NCBI RefSeq assembly: GCF_900182615.1
Contig: NZ_FXTE01000008.1
Coordinates: forward strand, 1 to 64,000
Source of the DNA: Ruegeria faecimaris
Lineage (GTDB): Bacteria > Pseudomonadota > Alphaproteobacteria > Rhodobacterales > Rhodobacteraceae
Length of the DNA: 64,000 nucleotides
Direction: 5' to 3'
Below are positions 54,181-64,000 of this stretch, piece after piece. The translations under genes and the position numbers were made by a program. Each line of letters starts with the position of its first letter. The stretch's first letter is position 1. The notes under the pieces were generated by a model. The model had not been told where the DNA came from and did not search any database. It worked only from the letters and a program-made list of their open reading frames with translations.

Positions 54181-55296
54181 TCAGACGTTCAGCGCCCGGG
54201 CGTCAGCAAGCGCTTTTGGCAAAGAGGCGGCAAAAGCCCCTAGATTGGAGGCATCGCCGCAGCTCACTCGAATGCACCTGTTCTGAGGCGCGGCAAAGGG
54301 CATCCGAACGAAAACCCCCTGCGCCACCAGCGACTCCAGAACAGCCTTGGCAAACACTCCATCCTGACCGCAATCAATGGCCACGAAATTGGTGGCTGAG
54401 GGTAAAGGGTGCAGCCCGTTCTCCAACGCTATCGCGTTGATCCTCTCGCGCGCATCTGAGATGCGGGCACGGATTTGTAACAGCCAAACCTCATCCTGCA
54501 GCGCAGCCAACGCGCCTGCTTGTGCAGCCTTGTTCATACCGAAATGGTTGCGCACCTTGTTGAACGCCGAGATCAGGTCTGACGCCCCAATGGCATAGCC
54601 GACACGCGCGCCGGCCATTCCGTATACTTTGGAAAACGTGCGCATCCGGATCAGACGCGGGTCATCTGCGGGAACTGGCGCTGCAGTCCCGTCGGGGGCG
54701 CATTCCACATATGCCTCGTCCAGAACCAGCAAACAGCCATCGGGCAGCGCATCCAATACAGCCACGATATCAGTGCCCGAATGCCAGCTGCCCATAGGGT
54801 TGTCAGGATTGGCCAGATAGACCAGCTTAGCCTCGACCTCAGCGGCCTTGGTAAAGAGTGCCTGAGGGTCTTCGTGATCGTCGCGATAGGGAACCGTGTG
54901 TATCACCCCGCCAAACCCGGCGACGTGATAGTTGAAGGTCGGGTAGGCCCCGTCCGAGGTCACAACCGTATCTCCTTGCCCAACCAGCAAGCGCACCAGA
55001 TAGCCCAGCAACCCATCAATGCCTTCGCCAACCACGATATTTTCGGGTGAGACGGAGTGGTACTCAGCCAGGGCGTGGCGCAGGTTGTGGTTTTCCGGAT
55101 CGCCATACATCCAGATATCGCCAGTTGCCCCCCGCATGGCCTCGACAGCGCGTGGCGAAGGGCCAAAGACATTCTCATTCGCACCCAGCCGGGCCACAAA
55201 TGGTGCACCGCGCTGTCGTTCCTGTGTTTCAGGGCCGACAAAAGGCACAGAAGCAGGAAGAGATTGGGCAAGCGGGGTATAGCGTGGATTGGTCAT
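54181..55296 (-). CDS. HisC-like class I/II aminotransferase
   Basis: 371 aa PLP enzyme. LGANENVFGPSPRAVEAM near residue 45, VGEGIDGLLGYLVRLLVGQG, YLANPDNPMGSWHSG, and the PLP lysine in FSKVYGMAGARVGYAIG. It resembles histidinol-phosphate aminotransferase but may act on aromatic or other amino acids; Rhodobacteraceae often have a second HisC-like copy of this kind. The start is ATG 55296. It converges on the aminotransferase V gene, separated by the repeat element. Confidence 0.83.
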   Translation of the reverse strand: MTNPRYTPLAQSLPASVPFVGPETQERQRGAPFVARLGANENVFGPSPRAVEAMRGATGDIWMYGDPENHNLRHALAEYHSVSPENIVVGEGIDGLLGYLVRLLVGQGDTVVTSDGAYPTFNYHVAGFGGVIHTVPYRDDHEDPQALFTKAAEVEAKLVYLANPDNPMGSWHSGTDIVAVLDALPDGCLLVLDEAYVECAPDGTAAPVPADDPRLIRMRTFSKVYGMAGARVGYAIGASDLISAFNKVRNHFGMNKAAQAGALAALQDEVWLLQIRARISDARERINAIALENGLHPLPSATNFVAIDCGQDGVFAKAVLESLVAQGVFVRMPFAAPQNRCIRVSCGDASNLGAFAASLPKALADARALNV

Positions 55297-55389
55297 GCAA
55301 CCAGATAAACGCAAGTTCATCCGACAGGCAACCTTGCTTTGCCTGCACAGTGCCCACAGTCTGGCACCAACAAAAACAAAGGAATGTCC

Positions 55390-56460
55390 ATGCGCATCGT
55401 GATTGGTTTGGCTTTAGTGGGACTTGCCTATTTGATATTTTGGCCTGTTGACGTGGACCCAGTGGCCTGGGAGCCGCCCGAAGCTCCGGGCTTTACCGGC
55501 GCGTTTGCCGAGAACAACGCTTTGGACAGCCTCGAACTAGTCTCTTTGCCGGATGGCGAGGAAGGCCCGGAAGACATCGCGATCATGCCGGATGGCACGA
55601 TCTACACGACATCCATATCCGGCACGCTTTATCGGATCGACGGCGACAGCCCGGTCAAGATCGACGACCTGGGTGGGCGCCCTTTGGGTCTGCAAGCTGG
55701 GCCGGACGGCGCGCTATATATCGCAGATAGCTACCGGGGGCTGATGCGCTGGACCGGGCCCGGCACGCTGGTATCCCTTGTGTCTGAGATTGGCGGGTCT
55801 CCGGTGGTCTATGCCAATCAGTTGGACGTGGCTCCGGACGGTACGGTCTATTTCTCGAACTCGTCTGATCGGTTCGATCCCGAAACCATGGGCGGTACCA
55901 AAGCCACCTCGGTCCTGACCATCTGGGAGCAGTCGGATACGGGATACGTGGCCCGCTATTCCCCTGATGGCACAACAAAAAAGGTGGCCGAGGGCTTTGT
56001 CTATACCAATGGTGTAGCGCTTTCCCCGCAGACGGATTTTCTGCTGATCGCCGAAACTGGCCGTGCGCGGGTGCACAAGCTCTGGCTAACTGGGCCGAGT
56101 GCTGGGCAGCGCGAGGTGTTGATGGAAAACCTGCCGGGATACCCCGATAACCTCACGGCGCAGGGCGACGGCACTTATTGGATGGCCTTCGCCAGCCCGC
56201 GGGTGCCGAGTGAAGCTTTGATGCCCTATCCCTTTTTGCGCAAGGTGATCTGGCGGCTGGGTCCTTTGGTGCGACCGGCGCCGATTCATCGCGGCATGAT
56301 CGTCCAATTCGACGGGGATGGCTCAATCCTGCAAACCTTGCAGGACCCCGGCGGGCGGCTGGGCATCACCACGGCGGGTCAGGTCGTTGGTGACCTGTTC
56401 TATGTCATGACGCTGGATTCGCCGTGGTATGGCCGGATGCCCGTCGCTGATTTGCCCTGA
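55390..56460 (+). CDS. SMP-30/strictosidine-synthase-like beta-propeller protein with membrane anchor
   Basis: 356 aa. N-terminal hydrophobic segment MRIVIGLALVGLAYLIFWP acts as a signal anchor, so the domain should be periplasmic. The propeller has LPDGEEGPEDIAIMPDGTIY, LGLQAGPDGALYIADSYRGL, GFVYTNGVALSPQTDFLLIA and YPDNLTAQGDGTYWMAF, typical of the strictosidine-synthase-like/SMP-30 lactonase group. The reaction is unknown; its export argues against being the missing 6-phosphogluconolactonase. ATG 55390 has AAAGGA 6 bases upstream. It is divergent from the HisC-like gene. Confidence 0.83.
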   Translation: MRIVIGLALVGLAYLIFWPVDVDPVAWEPPEAPGFTGAFAENNALDSLELVSLPDGEEGPEDIAIMPDGTIYTTSISGTLYRIDGDSPVKIDDLGGRPLGLQAGPDGALYIADSYRGLMRWTGPGTLVSLVSEIGGSPVVYANQLDVAPDGTVYFSNSSDRFDPETMGGTKATSVLTIWEQSDTGYVARYSPDGTTKKVAEGFVYTNGVALSPQTDFLLIAETGRARVHKLWLTGPSAGQREVLMENLPGYPDNLTAQGDGTYWMAFASPRVPSEALMPYPFLRKVIWRLGPLVRPAPIHRGMIVQFDGDGSILQTLQDPGGRLGITTAGQVVGDLFYVMTLDSPWYGRMPVADLP

Positions 56461-56526
56461 CGTCGTGGTGGCACTGTCCTCGTCTTGCTGGCATGGTTGA
56501 CGCAACACTGATTTCCGGAGGGACCA

Positions 56527-57309
56527 ATGTCTCGCGTTTCCATCGAATACAAAGACCATATCGCCCATGTCACGCTAACCCGTGGCGACAAGATGAACGC
56601 GCTGGACGAAGCCATGATCAAGGCGATCCTGTCCGCCGGGCAAGAGGTGGCGGTCTCCGGCGCCCGCGCCGTGGTGCTGTCGGGTGAGGGTAAAAGCTTC
56701 TGCGCCGGTCTCGACATGGCCAGCTTCGCCAGCATGGCCCACAAGGACCCAACCGAATGGCTGATGAACCGCAGCCATGACGACGCCAACGAAATGCAGG
56801 AGCTTGCCTTGATCTGGCGCCGTGTCCCCGTTCCAGTCATCTGTGCCATTCAGGGTGTGGCCTATGGTGGCGGACTGCAAATCGCACTGGGCGCGGATAT
56901 CCGCATTGCCCAGCCCGAGGCGAAATTGGCGGTGATGGAGATGAAATGGGGTATCATTCCCGACATGGGCGGCATGGTTCTGCTGCCCGAGCTTGTGCGC
57001 TCGGACGTCCTGCGCTTGCTGACGTATACTGCACGTCCAATAGGCGCGCCGCAGGCGGCTGATTGGGGGCTGGTCACGAAACTCTCGGACGATCCTCTGA
57101 CCGAGGCGCTGGCTCTGGCTGAAGACATCGCAGGCCAAAGCCCTTCAGCCATCCGTGCCGCCAAGCGCCTGATCGACGTGGCCGAAAACCGTTCGCGAGC
57201 CGACGTTCTGCTGGCCGAATCTGCCGAACAGGTGGAGCTGATCGGCAAACCCGATCAGATGGAGGTTGTCATGGCGCAGATGCAGGGCCGTAAGCCCAAG
57301 TTCAAGTAG
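56527..57309 (+). CDS. Enoyl-CoA hydratase/isomerase (crotonase) family protein
   Basis: 260 aa. Oxyanion-hole and CoA motifs: VVLSGEGKSFCAGLDMASFA and IQGVAYGGGLQIALGADIRI, then EMKWGIIPDMGGMVLLPELV with a glutamate in the catalytic region. It acts on an enoyl-CoA or related thioester in the cytoplasm; the exact substrate is not assignable. GGAGGGACC precedes ATG 56527. It follows the SMP-30-like gene by 66 bases. Confidence 0.9.
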   Translation: MSRVSIEYKDHIAHVTLTRGDKMNALDEAMIKAILSAGQEVAVSGARAVVLSGEGKSFCAGLDMASFASMAHKDPTEWLMNRSHDDANEMQELALIWRRVPVPVICAIQGVAYGGGLQIALGADIRIAQPEAKLAVMEMKWGIIPDMGGMVLLPELVRSDVLRLLTYTARPIGAPQAADWGLVTKLSDDPLTEALALAEDIAGQSPSAIRAAKRLIDVAENRSRADVLLAESAEQVELIGKPDQMEVVMAQMQGRKPKFK

Positions 57310-57514
57310 TCACCACATGAATCCCGATGCGCATCGCGGACCTGCACGTCAGGCAGTGGGGTGTAGGCTTTGCGCATCTGATCCAGCGTTACTTGAAATG
57401 AATTCTCTGGGTTGGACCTAGGTCTGTGCTTTCTTGATCCGGCGTACCACCAGAGTTCCCAATGATCCAAATTTTGGCCGGTTTTACTTTGGCTGTGGCC
57501 TCAAGGCAAAGCGG

Positions 57515-58678
57515 CTATCGCAGCCAGTTAGTCACCAGATAGGCAATGCCACCAGCCAGCAAACCCCAGACCGCGGCCCCCAGCCCGAAGACTGTGATAC
57601 CGGACGCAGTGATAGCAAAAGTCAGGATCGCCGCCTCACGCTCGGCCACAACCTCCAGCGCAGCGTGGATCGCATTTGCCAGCACACCGATCAGTGCGAC
57701 CCCGGCCAGCGTCCCCATCAGCAACGGATCGGCATGGGCGGCAAATCCGGTGATGGCCACGGCAAAAACACCAAACAGGCAATAGAATACGCCACCCATG
57801 ATGGCCGACCAATAGCGCAGCGCAGGATCGGGATGACTGTCCTGATTTGAGCACATCGCGGCGGTGATGGCGGCAAGGCAGGTGGCGGGGGCTCCGAACG
57901 GGGCGGACAACAGGCTGGCCCCTCCGACGGCCGAGAACAATTTGCCCGGCACGGGCGTAAAGCCAAAGCTGCGCATCACCGCGATGCCGGGGATGTTCTG
58001 TGTCGCCATGGTGACGATGAACAGCGGCATTCCGATCCCTATGGCCGAGGCCAGCGAGAATGTAGGCATGGCCCAGATCGGTGCCGCAATCAGACGCTCG
58101 GGCATGATCGTTGTATCTCCGGCGTTCAGGATGACTATAATGGCTGCTGCGATCACTGCCGCGGGAACCGCAAACAGCCGGTTGAACCGCCCCGCGATGA
58201 ACCATGTCAGGATTACGGGTAGCGCCTGCCACGGAATCTCGACGGCCGCCTTGAACGGGAGGATACATAGAGGCATCAGAACCCCGGCAAGCATTGCCTG
58301 CGCTAACGTGGTCGGGATTGCAGCTGCCAACCTTCCCAGCGGCTTCCACAACCCAGCCACAACCGTCAAAGCGCCAGCGCACAGGAACGCACCGATAGCT
58401 CCTGAGAATCCCTCGACAGGTGTGGCGGATACAGCCAACAGCGCGACACCCGGCGTGGACCAGGCGACACTGATCGGCAACTTGTAGCGCAAGCTCAGCG
58501 CGATGGCGGCCAGCCCCATGGCGATGGCGGCGGTCATCAGGCCCGATGCGGCCTCCTCCGGTGACGCACCCATCGCATCCAGCCCCTGCAATACAATGGG
58601 GAATGAGCTGAAAAAGCCGACGATGGCCACAACCAATCCGGTTGAGATGGTCTGCATTGGTGGAAATGCGCGTGTCAT
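57515..58678 (-). CDS. benE: BenE-family (benzoate/H+ symporter-like) transporter
   Basis: 387 aa with about twelve hydrophobic helices. Family stretches: SWSTPGVALLAVSATPVEG-like region near 75, VTMATQNIPGIAVMRSFGF and SAPFGAPATCLAAITAAMCS. The prototype carries benzoate, but many members have unknown substrates and no benzoate catabolic gene is nearby. The start ATG 58678 has GAGGGCAGG directly before it; a GTG 9 codons upstream is less likely. It converges on the crotonase gene; the 205-base gap between them holds no gene I can support. Confidence 0.87.
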   Translation of the reverse strand: MTRAFPPMQTISTGLVVAIVGFFSSFPIVLQGLDAMGASPEEAASGLMTAAIAMGLAAIALSLRYKLPISVAWSTPGVALLAVSATPVEGFSGAIGAFLCAGALTVVAGLWKPLGRLAAAIPTTLAQAMLAGVLMPLCILPFKAAVEIPWQALPVILTWFIAGRFNRLFAVPAAVIAAAIIVILNAGDTTIMPERLIAAPIWAMPTFSLASAIGIGMPLFIVTMATQNIPGIAVMRSFGFTPVPGKLFSAVGGASLLSAPFGAPATCLAAITAAMCSNQDSHPDPALRYWSAIMGGVFYCLFGVFAVAITGFAAHADPLLMGTLAGVALIGVLANAIHAALEVVAEREAAILTFAITASGITVFGLGAAVWGLLAGGIAYLVTNWLR

Positions 58679-58758
58679 CCTGCCCTCAGCGTTATCAACC
58701 TGCACTTGCTAGCAATCGTAAGCGGAGGTGAACAGGGCGAAATCCGGACCGGGGAACG

Positions 58759-58788
58759 AAAACCCCGCCAACGCGGGCGTGGCGGGGT
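58759..58788 (-). terminator. Rho-independent terminator after valS
   Basis: On the minus strand an 8-base stem ACCCCGCC/GGCGGGGT is followed by TTTTCG, 34 bases after the valS stop. A GC-rich loop of 11 bases separates the arms. Confidence 0.8.
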
Positions 58789-58821
58789 CTGGTATCTTGA
58801 ACGGTTTGGAGCAGACGAAGA

Positions 58822-61800
58822 TCAGGCGATTTCGGCCAGACGTGCCAGCGCCTCGTTCAGTTTCACCTCTTCTTCTTCACGGGCGGCGAGGTTGGCTTTG
58901 GCTTCGGCGACAACCTCTTCCGGGGCCGAGGCCACAAATTTCGGATTGTTCAGACGACCGCGCAAACCACCCAATTCCTTGGCAAGTTTGCCCTTGGCCT
59001 TTTCCAGTCGTTCCTTTTCGGCGCCGATATCGATGATATCTGCCAGCGGCAAGCCGAACGTCGCACCCGGCGCGGCAATCGAGATCGTCCCCTTGGGAAA
59101 TGCGTCCACTTTGGTCAGGCTGTCGATCCGCGCCAGCCGCTTGATCAGCGCCTCGTTACGGTCCCATGCAGCTTGGCCATGCGCGTCAATCTCTGTCACC
59201 AGCATCGGTACATAAAGGCCCGCCGGAACCCGCATCTGCGCACGAGCTGAGCGCGTGTTCTCGATCACCGAGATCACCCGGTTCATTTCGCGGTCCGCCT
59301 CTGGGTCGACCAGTTCGGTGCCGTAAGTCGGCCAGTCTGCGTGTACGACCATCTTGGCGCGCGTGCCTGTCAGGCCCCACAGTTCCTCGGTAACGAAGGG
59401 CATGATCGGGTGCAGTAAGACCATGCACTGGTCCAGAACCCAGCGCATGGTAGCGCGGGTCTCGGCCTGTGCTTCGGCATCGTCACCCTGCAGCAGCGGT
59501 TTGGAGAGTTCAACGTACCAGTCGCAGACCTTACCCCAGACAAAGGCGTAAAGCCCGTTGGCAGCATCGTTGAAACGATAGCTTTCCAGTGCGGCGTCGA
59601 CCTCGGCCCGTACACGGGCAGTTTCGCCTATGATCCAACGGTTTACGGCGGCCTTGGGTTTCAGATCAGCGACGTCTAGTTGCGGCACGGCGTCGGTGAA
59701 GACCTCGTTCATCTCGGCAAAGCGAACAGCGTTCCAAAGTTTTGTACCAAAGTTGCGATAGCCGGTGATGCGTTCGCGAGACAGTTTCAACACGCCGCCA
59801 ATCGCCGCCATCGAGGCATTGGTAAAGCGCAGCGCGTCGGCGCCGAATTCGTCCACGATCTCCAGCGGGTCGATGACGTTGCCGGTGGTCTTGGACATCT
59901 TCTTGCCCTTCTCGTCGCGGACGAGCTGGTGCAGGTAGACGGTGTGGAACGGGATCTGATCGACCACCGCCAGTTGCATCATCATCATCCGGGCGACCCA
60001 GAAGAACAGGATGTCAAAGCCGGTGATCAGAACGTCCGTGGGGAAGTAGCGTTCCAGCTCCTCGGTTTGCTCGGGCCAGCCCAGCGTGCCGATGGGCCAG
60101 AGGCCGGAGGAGAACCAGGTGTCGAGAACGTCGGGGTCACGCCAAACCGGATAAAACAGCTTCGTCGGGTCTTGTTCAACTGCATACTGAGCAAGGCTTT
60201 CGGCGAATTGATGGATCGCTTCTTGCTTATCGGCAACTTCGATTACAGTTGCGTGGCTTAGCGGGCTGGGAATGTTTGCATTATCGTCCAGGAATTTTTC
60301 AGTCACTGCCTCCAGACTCGACGCGCATTCCATGACATTGCCACGGTGCAACATACCACCTTCGTTCAGCAAACGACCCAATTCGACCAGATCAAGGTTG
60401 CCGTCGTTCTCGTCATCTTTGAAGTTTTCGGCCGACAGGTCGAGGCCATACCAAACCGGAATCTGATGCCCCCACCACAACTGGCGCGAGATACACCAGG
60501 GCTCGATGTTTTCCAGCCAGTGGTAATAGGTCTTCTCGCCCGACTCGGGGATGATCTTGACCGTGCCGTCCTTGACCGCGTCCAGCGCGGGGCCGACGAC
60601 TTTTTCGGCATCCACGAACCACTGGTCGGTGAACATCGGTTCGATCACGACCTTCGAGCGGTCGCCAAAGGGCTGCATGATCGGTTTGCTCTCGACCAGC
60701 GGGACGAGTGCAGCCGGGTCGTCATCTTCACCCAGCTTGGTGCCCAGAACAGGGTTGTCGGCGCGGGTCATGACGGCCAGCCCGTCGGCGGTGATCTCTT
60801 CGACCACCTTGGCGCGCGCCTCGAACCGGTCCAGTCCCCGCAGGTGATCGGGGATCAGGTTGATTGCGTCGATCTCATTCTCGGTGAATGCTTTGCCGCG
60901 TGCGTATTCCTGCGCTTTGCCCGCTTCCTCGGCGTAAGGCGCGCCATCGGCCCGCATTGCGCCACGCGTGTCCATCAGACGGTACATCGGAATACCGCCA
61001 CGCTTGGCGACCATGTTGTCGTTGAAATCATGCGCGCCGGTGATCTTCACCGCGCCCGAGCCGAAATCGGGATCGGGATAGTCATCAGTAATGATCGGAA
61101 TCTGACGGCGATGTTCCTTTGGCCCAACCGGGATCTCGCAGAGTTTGCCGATGATTGGCGCGTAACGTTCATCTGATGGGTGAACCGCAACCGCGCCATC
61201 GCCCAGCATGGTTTCAGGCCGCGTGGTGGCGATTGAGATATAGTCGCGCTGTTCCTCAAGCACGATATTCCCGTCCTCATCCTTTTCGACGTACGTATAG
61301 GTCTCACCACCCGCCAGCGGGTACTTGAAGTGCCACATATGCCCCGCGACTTCGATATTCTCGACCTCAAGATCCGAGATTGCGGTCTCAAAATGCGGGT
61401 CCCAGTTGACCAGACGCTTGCCGCGATAGATCAGGCCCTTTTCGTACATTTCTACGAAGACCTTGATGACGGCATCGTGGAAATTTGCAGAATTCTCATG
61501 CCCTGTGCGCGGGTCACCCGGTGCACCTGCCATGGTAAACGCGTTGCGCGACCAATCGCAGCTGGCGCCAAGACGCTTGAGCTGTTCAATGATTGTGCCG
61601 CCGTATTCACCCTTCCATTCCCAGACTTTCTCGAGGAACTTCTCGCGCCCGAGTTCACGCCGCCCTTCGTTGCCCTGCGCCGCCAGCATCTTTTCAACCT
61701 GCATCTGCGTGGCGATGCCTGCGTGGTCCTGACCGGGTTGCCAAAGCGTGTCGAAGCCGCGCATCCGGTGCCAGCGGGTCAGGATATCCTGCAGCGTGTT

Positions 61801-61974
61801 ATTGAACGCGTGTCCCACATGCAGCGCCCCCGTCACGTTGGGCGGCGGGATCATGATGGTAAAGCTTTCATCGCGCGATCTGTTCGCGCCCGCCTTGAAG
61901 GCTCCGGCCTGTTCCCAGGCCTCGTAAATGCGGGCCTCGGCCTCGGCCGCGTTGAATGTCTTTTCCATCGCCAT
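58822..61974 (-). CDS. valS: Valyl-tRNA synthetase
   Basis: 1050 aa class I synthetase. HIGH motif HVGH at 52-55 ([19 protein letters not shown]), the editing domain in the middle ([18 protein letters not shown]), and KMSKT at 692-696 ([14 protein letters not shown]). The C-terminal coiled coil (about 985-1045, [18 protein letters not shown]) is typical of ValS. It charges tRNA-Val. Two in-frame ATG codons (61974, 61968) are close together; the first has AGGA about 8 bases upstream. Divergent from the molybdenum hydroxylase gene. Confidence 0.97.
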   Translation of the reverse strand: MAMEKTFNAAEAEARIYEAWEQAGAFKAGANRSRDESFTIMIPPPNVTGALHVGHAFNNTLQDILTRWHRMRGFDTLWQPGQDHAGIATQMQVEKMLAAQGNEGRRELGREKFLEKVWEWKGEYGGTIIEQLKRLGASCDWSRNAFTMAGAPGDPRTGHENSANFHDAVIKVFVEMYEKGLIYRGKRLVNWDPHFETAISDLEVENIEVAGHMWHFKYPLAGGETYTYVEKDEDGNIVLEEQRDYISIATTRPETMLGDGAVAVHPSDERYAPIIGKLCEIPVGPKEHRRQIPIITDDYPDPDFGSGAVKITGAHDFNDNMVAKRGGIPMYRLMDTRGAMRADGAPYAEEAGKAQEYARGKAFTENEIDAINLIPDHLRGLDRFEARAKVVEEITADGLAVMTRADNPVLGTKLGEDDDPAALVPLVESKPIMQPFGDRSKVVIEPMFTDQWFVDAEKVVGPALDAVKDGTVKIIPESGEKTYYHWLENIEPWCISRQLWWGHQIPVWYGLDLSAENFKDDENDGNLDLVELGRLLNEGGMLHRGNVMECASSLEAVTEKFLDDNANIPSPLSHATVIEVADKQEAIHQFAESLAQYAVEQDPTKLFYPVWRDPDVLDTWFSSGLWPIGTLGWPEQTEELERYFPTDVLITGFDILFFWVARMMMMQLAVVDQIPFHTVYLHQLVRDEKGKKMSKTTGNVIDPLEIVDEFGADALRFTNASMAAIGGVLKLSRERITGYRNFGTKLWNAVRFAEMNEVFTDAVPQLDVADLKPKAAVNRWIIGETARVRAEVDAALESYRFNDAANGLYAFVWGKVCDWYVELSKPLLQGDDAEAQAETRATMRWVLDQCMVLLHPIMPFVTEELWGLTGTRAKMVVHADWPTYGTELVDPEADREMNRVISVIENTRSARAQMRVPAGLYVPMLVTEIDAHGQAAWDRNEALIKRLARIDSLTKVDAFPKGTISIAAPGATFGLPLADIIDIGAEKERLEKAKGKLAKELGGLRGRLNNPKFVASAPEEVVAEAKANLAAREEEEVKLNEALARLAEIA

Positions 61975-62116
61975 TGGATGCGTCCTGCGTCAACAAATTC
62001 GGGTTAGCGCTTGCAATATCGAAAGGATAGCAAAAGGGAAAGGGCCAAGCGCCGGGGCTATGGACAATGATGCATCGCAGCCTAATGTCGCCTAGAGGCA
62101 GAGACAGGAGCGCGCG

Positions 62117-64000
62117 GTGGAAAAGTTTGGCAAAAGCCAGCCCGTCAAACGGACCGAGGACCAGCGGTTTCTGACCGGGCAGGGGCAATATATGGACGAT
62201 GTCCTGCCGCACGGGGCTTTGCATGCGGTATTCGTGCGATCCCAGGTGGCGCATGGGGTGATTGGGGCGCTGGATCTGGATGACGCGCGCGCGGCCGAAG
62301 GGGTGCGGCTCATCATGACGCTGGACGACCTGAAGGCCGCCGGGATCGACACGTGTATGAATGCGGCCATCCTGAATAACCGAGACGGTTCGAAAGCCGC
62401 TGCGCCGGACCGGCATATGCTGGCCGCGGATCGCATACGGTTTGTCGGAGAACCCGTCGCTGTAGTCATTGCCGACACCGCCTTACAGGCCCGCGATGCG
62501 GCCGAGCTGATCTGGGTCGAAACCTCAGACTTGCCCGTAAAACTGGACGTGTGTGCGGGCGGAGAAACGCTGCACGCGGAAACTCCGGATAATCGGGCAT
62601 TTGACTGGGCGCTGGGCGATGAGGCGGCAACTATTGCTGCGTTTCAGCAGGCGGCTCATACCGTTGCACTGAATGTGGAAGACAATCGAGTGATCAACAC
62701 GTCGATTGAACCGCGGGGCTGTCAGGCGCATTGGGTTGATGGGCGGTTGCACTTTTCCTATGGCGGGCAGGGGGTTTGGGCCATGCGTGGTCAGCTGGCG
62801 CAAAAGTTGCGACTCAACCCCGAAGATATCCGCGTCACGACCCCGGATGTCGGTGGCGGGTTCGGCATGAAGGTCATGCCCTATCCCGAATATTTCTGCG
62901 TGGCCGTTGCTGCGATGAAGTTGGGCCAGCCTGTTCACTGGATGTCTGACCGGTCCGAGGCGATGTTGTCCGATCACCATGGCCGCGATCTGTCGTCGCT
63001 GGCCGAGCTGGCATTTGACAACGATCACCGGATCACCGCCTATCGGGTGCACAGCAAGGTAAATCTTGGGGCCTATAACAGCCATTTCGGCCAGGCGATA
63101 CAAACCAATCTTTTCAGCAAAGTGTTGATGGGTGCCTATGATGTACAAACCACCTATCTGCGGGTCGAGGGGTTCTTTACCAATACAACGCAGGTTGACG
63201 CCTATCGCGGCGCAGGGCGACCCGAGGCGATATATGTCCTTGAACGCGCTATCGACCGCGCGGCCCGAGAACTGGGCGTAGATCCCTGGGAGTTGAGGCG
63301 CAAGAATTTCATCCGGCCTGAGGCATTTCCTTACAAGACCGCGACCGGCGAAACGTATGATGTCGGCGATTTCGACATGGTTCTGTCCCAAAGCCAAAGA
63401 CAGTCCAGCGGCTTTGCCGCCCGCAAGATCGCCGATGCTGAACACGGTTTGTTCCGGGGGCAGGGGATTTGTTACTATATCGAAAGCATTTTGGGCGACC
63501 CTTCCGAGAACGCAAAGATAGAGTTCGTTGAGGATGGCACCTTGAAACTTTTTGTGGGAACCCAATCCAACGGGCAGGGGCACGAAACGGTCTATGCTCA
63601 GTTCCTGTCTGACCAAACCGGGGTTCCCCTGGATTGCATCACCGTAGTTCAAGGTGACAGCGACCAGCTTCCGAATGGTGGGGGAACCGGGGGATCGCGA
63701 TCAGTTACGGTGCAAAGTACAGCGACGCTTGCCACGATCGACGTCATGGTTGCCGCATTCACGCCCTATCTCGCAGATAAGATGGGGGTGGAAGAAAGCG
63801 ACGTGCGCTTTGATTTTGAAACCTTCCGCGCGCCGGGATCAAACCTGACGCCCACTTTGACCGAGGCCGCGGATATGGCCCGTGCCGACGGGCGCGTAGA
63901 TTTGTTGCAGCATCAGGCAAGCATCTCGCTGGACGACCGTAGCTATCCCAACGGGGCACATGTTGTCGAAATCGTGATTGACCCTTGTACCGGCGAAACA
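62117..64000 (+). CDS. Molybdenum hydroxylase large subunit, form II CoxL-like (5' part)
   Basis: 628 codons are in the window and the frame is open to the right edge; family members are about 770-800 aa. The start is GTG 62117 with AGGAG 7 bases upstream. Motifs: VKRTEDQRFLTGQGQYMDDV at the N-terminus, FVGEPVAVVIADTAL, TTPDVGGGFGMKVMPYPEYF and VDAYRGAGRPEAIYVLERAI. AYRGAGR marks form II of the aerobic CO dehydrogenase/xanthine dehydrogenase family; true CO dehydrogenase has AYRCSFR. It binds the molybdopterin cofactor and probably oxidises a carbonyl or aromatic substrate. Small and medium subunit genes are not in the window. Confidence 0.9.
   Translation, partial: MEKFGKSQPVKRTEDQRFLTGQGQYMDDVLPHGALHAVFVRSQVAHGVIGALDLDDARAAEGVRLIMTLDDLKAAGIDTCMNAAILNNRDGSKAAAPDRHMLAADRIRFVGEPVAVVIADTALQARDAAELIWVETSDLPVKLDVCAGGETLHAETPDNRAFDWALGDEAATIAAFQQAAHTVALNVEDNRVINTSIEPRGCQAHWVDGRLHFSYGGQGVWAMRGQLAQKLRLNPEDIRVTTPDVGGGFGMKVMPYPEYFCVAVAAMKLGQPVHWMSDRSEAMLSDHHGRDLSSLAELAFDNDHRITAYRVHSKVNLGAYNSHFGQAIQTNLFSKVLMGAYDVQTTYLRVEGFFTNTTQVDAYRGAGRPEAIYVLERAIDRAARELGVDPWELRRKNFIRPEAFPYKTATGETYDVGDFDMVLSQSQRQSSGFAARKIADAEHGLFRGQGICYYIESILGDPSENAKIEFVEDGTLKLFVGTQSNGQGHETVYAQFLSDQTGVPLDCITVVQGDSDQLPNGGGTGGSRSVTVQSTATLATIDVMVAAFTPYLADKMGVEESDVRFDFETFRAPGSNLTPTLTEAADMARADGRVDLLQHQASISLDDRSYPNGAHVVEIVIDPCTGET

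Noticed and set aside
57310..57514. Possible gene remnant between the crotonase and BenE genes
   Set aside because: A minus-strand stretch here has a protein-like look, with THR/PRO/ASP-rich text such as LDQMRKAYTPLPDVQV, but I could not match it to a family and it is too short to call a pseudogene.
1..64000. Mobile elements, CRISPR arrays, tRNA or rRNA genes, integrase or phage genes
   Set aside because: None was seen on reading both strands. No repeat-spacer pattern, transposase motif or tRNA-like GGTTCRANYCC loop was found.

Overview
The window is a stretch of alphaproteobacterial chromosome. Gene content and order point to the Roseobacter group of the Rhodobacteraceae: an aa3 cytochrome oxidase cluster ctaC-ctaB-coxF-ctaG-ctaE-surf1 followed by thrC, a complete-looking Entner-Doudoroff set, a tad pilus locus with very short DW-type Flp pilins, a TldD protease and a form-II CoxL-like hydroxylase. 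I assign it to the Roseobacter group (Ruegeria/Shimia-like) by family knowledge, not by a database search. Almost everything is ordinary core genome. I found no insertion sequence, prophage, CRISPR array, tRNA or rRNA gene.

Layout. (1) 1-4204: the 3' end of folD, a membrane-bound LytTR regulator, and the helicase/phosphoesterase pair lhr-pdeM. (2) 4245-16315: a minus-strand tad (Flp pilus) locus read right to left: two Flp pilins, rcpC, rcpA, an OmpA lipoprotein, tadZ, tadA, tadB, tadC, two TPR lipoproteins, a prepilin peptidase and an uncharacterised AAA+ ATPase. Intercistronic hairpins divide it into segments. (3) 16668-24574: a lytic transglycosylase, scoAB (succinyl-CoA:3-ketoacid CoA transferase), topA, dprA and tldD. 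(4) 24575-32338: a divergent control region with an FNR-type box and a RegA/PrrA-like repeat, then the cytochrome oxidase cluster, surf1, thrC, an M16 peptidase and a GNAT, the last four chained by 4-base overlaps. (5) 32339-46493: mixed housekeeping and small-molecule genes: a secreted metallo-hydrolase, an FAD-linked oxidase, apt, a small ribbon-helix-helix protein with its own palindrome, a LysE exporter, a DUF418-like membrane protein, mtnP, a SulP transporter, acetyltransferases, NUDIX, SDR and lysC. (6) 46540-54054: ptsP (PTS-Ntr enzyme I), then zwf-edd-eda behind a perfect inverted repeat, and a serine-glyoxylate-type aminotransferase. (7) 54181-64000: a HisC-like aminotransferase, an SMP-30-like protein, an enoyl-CoA hydratase, a BenE transporter, valS and the 5' part of a molybdenum hydroxylase large subunit.

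How the genes work together. The tad locus encodes an adhesive pilus machine: pilin, processing peptidase, motor, platform and secretin. The cta genes encode subunits II and III of the terminal oxidase together with haem O synthesis, copper delivery and assembly. zwf, edd and eda carry glucose-6-phosphate to pyruvate and glyceraldehyde-3-phosphate. MtnP releases adenine, which Apt can recycle.

The observations most worth following are regulatory: the FNR/RegA-like control region between tldD and ctaC, the ribbon-helix-helix gene with a perfect 17-base palindrome, the LacI/GntR-like operator before zwf, and a strong terminator directly after the major pilin gene. I did not find a convincing wholly new multi-gene system. 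The AAA+ ATPase at the end of the tad locus is the nearest candidate for an undescribed component.
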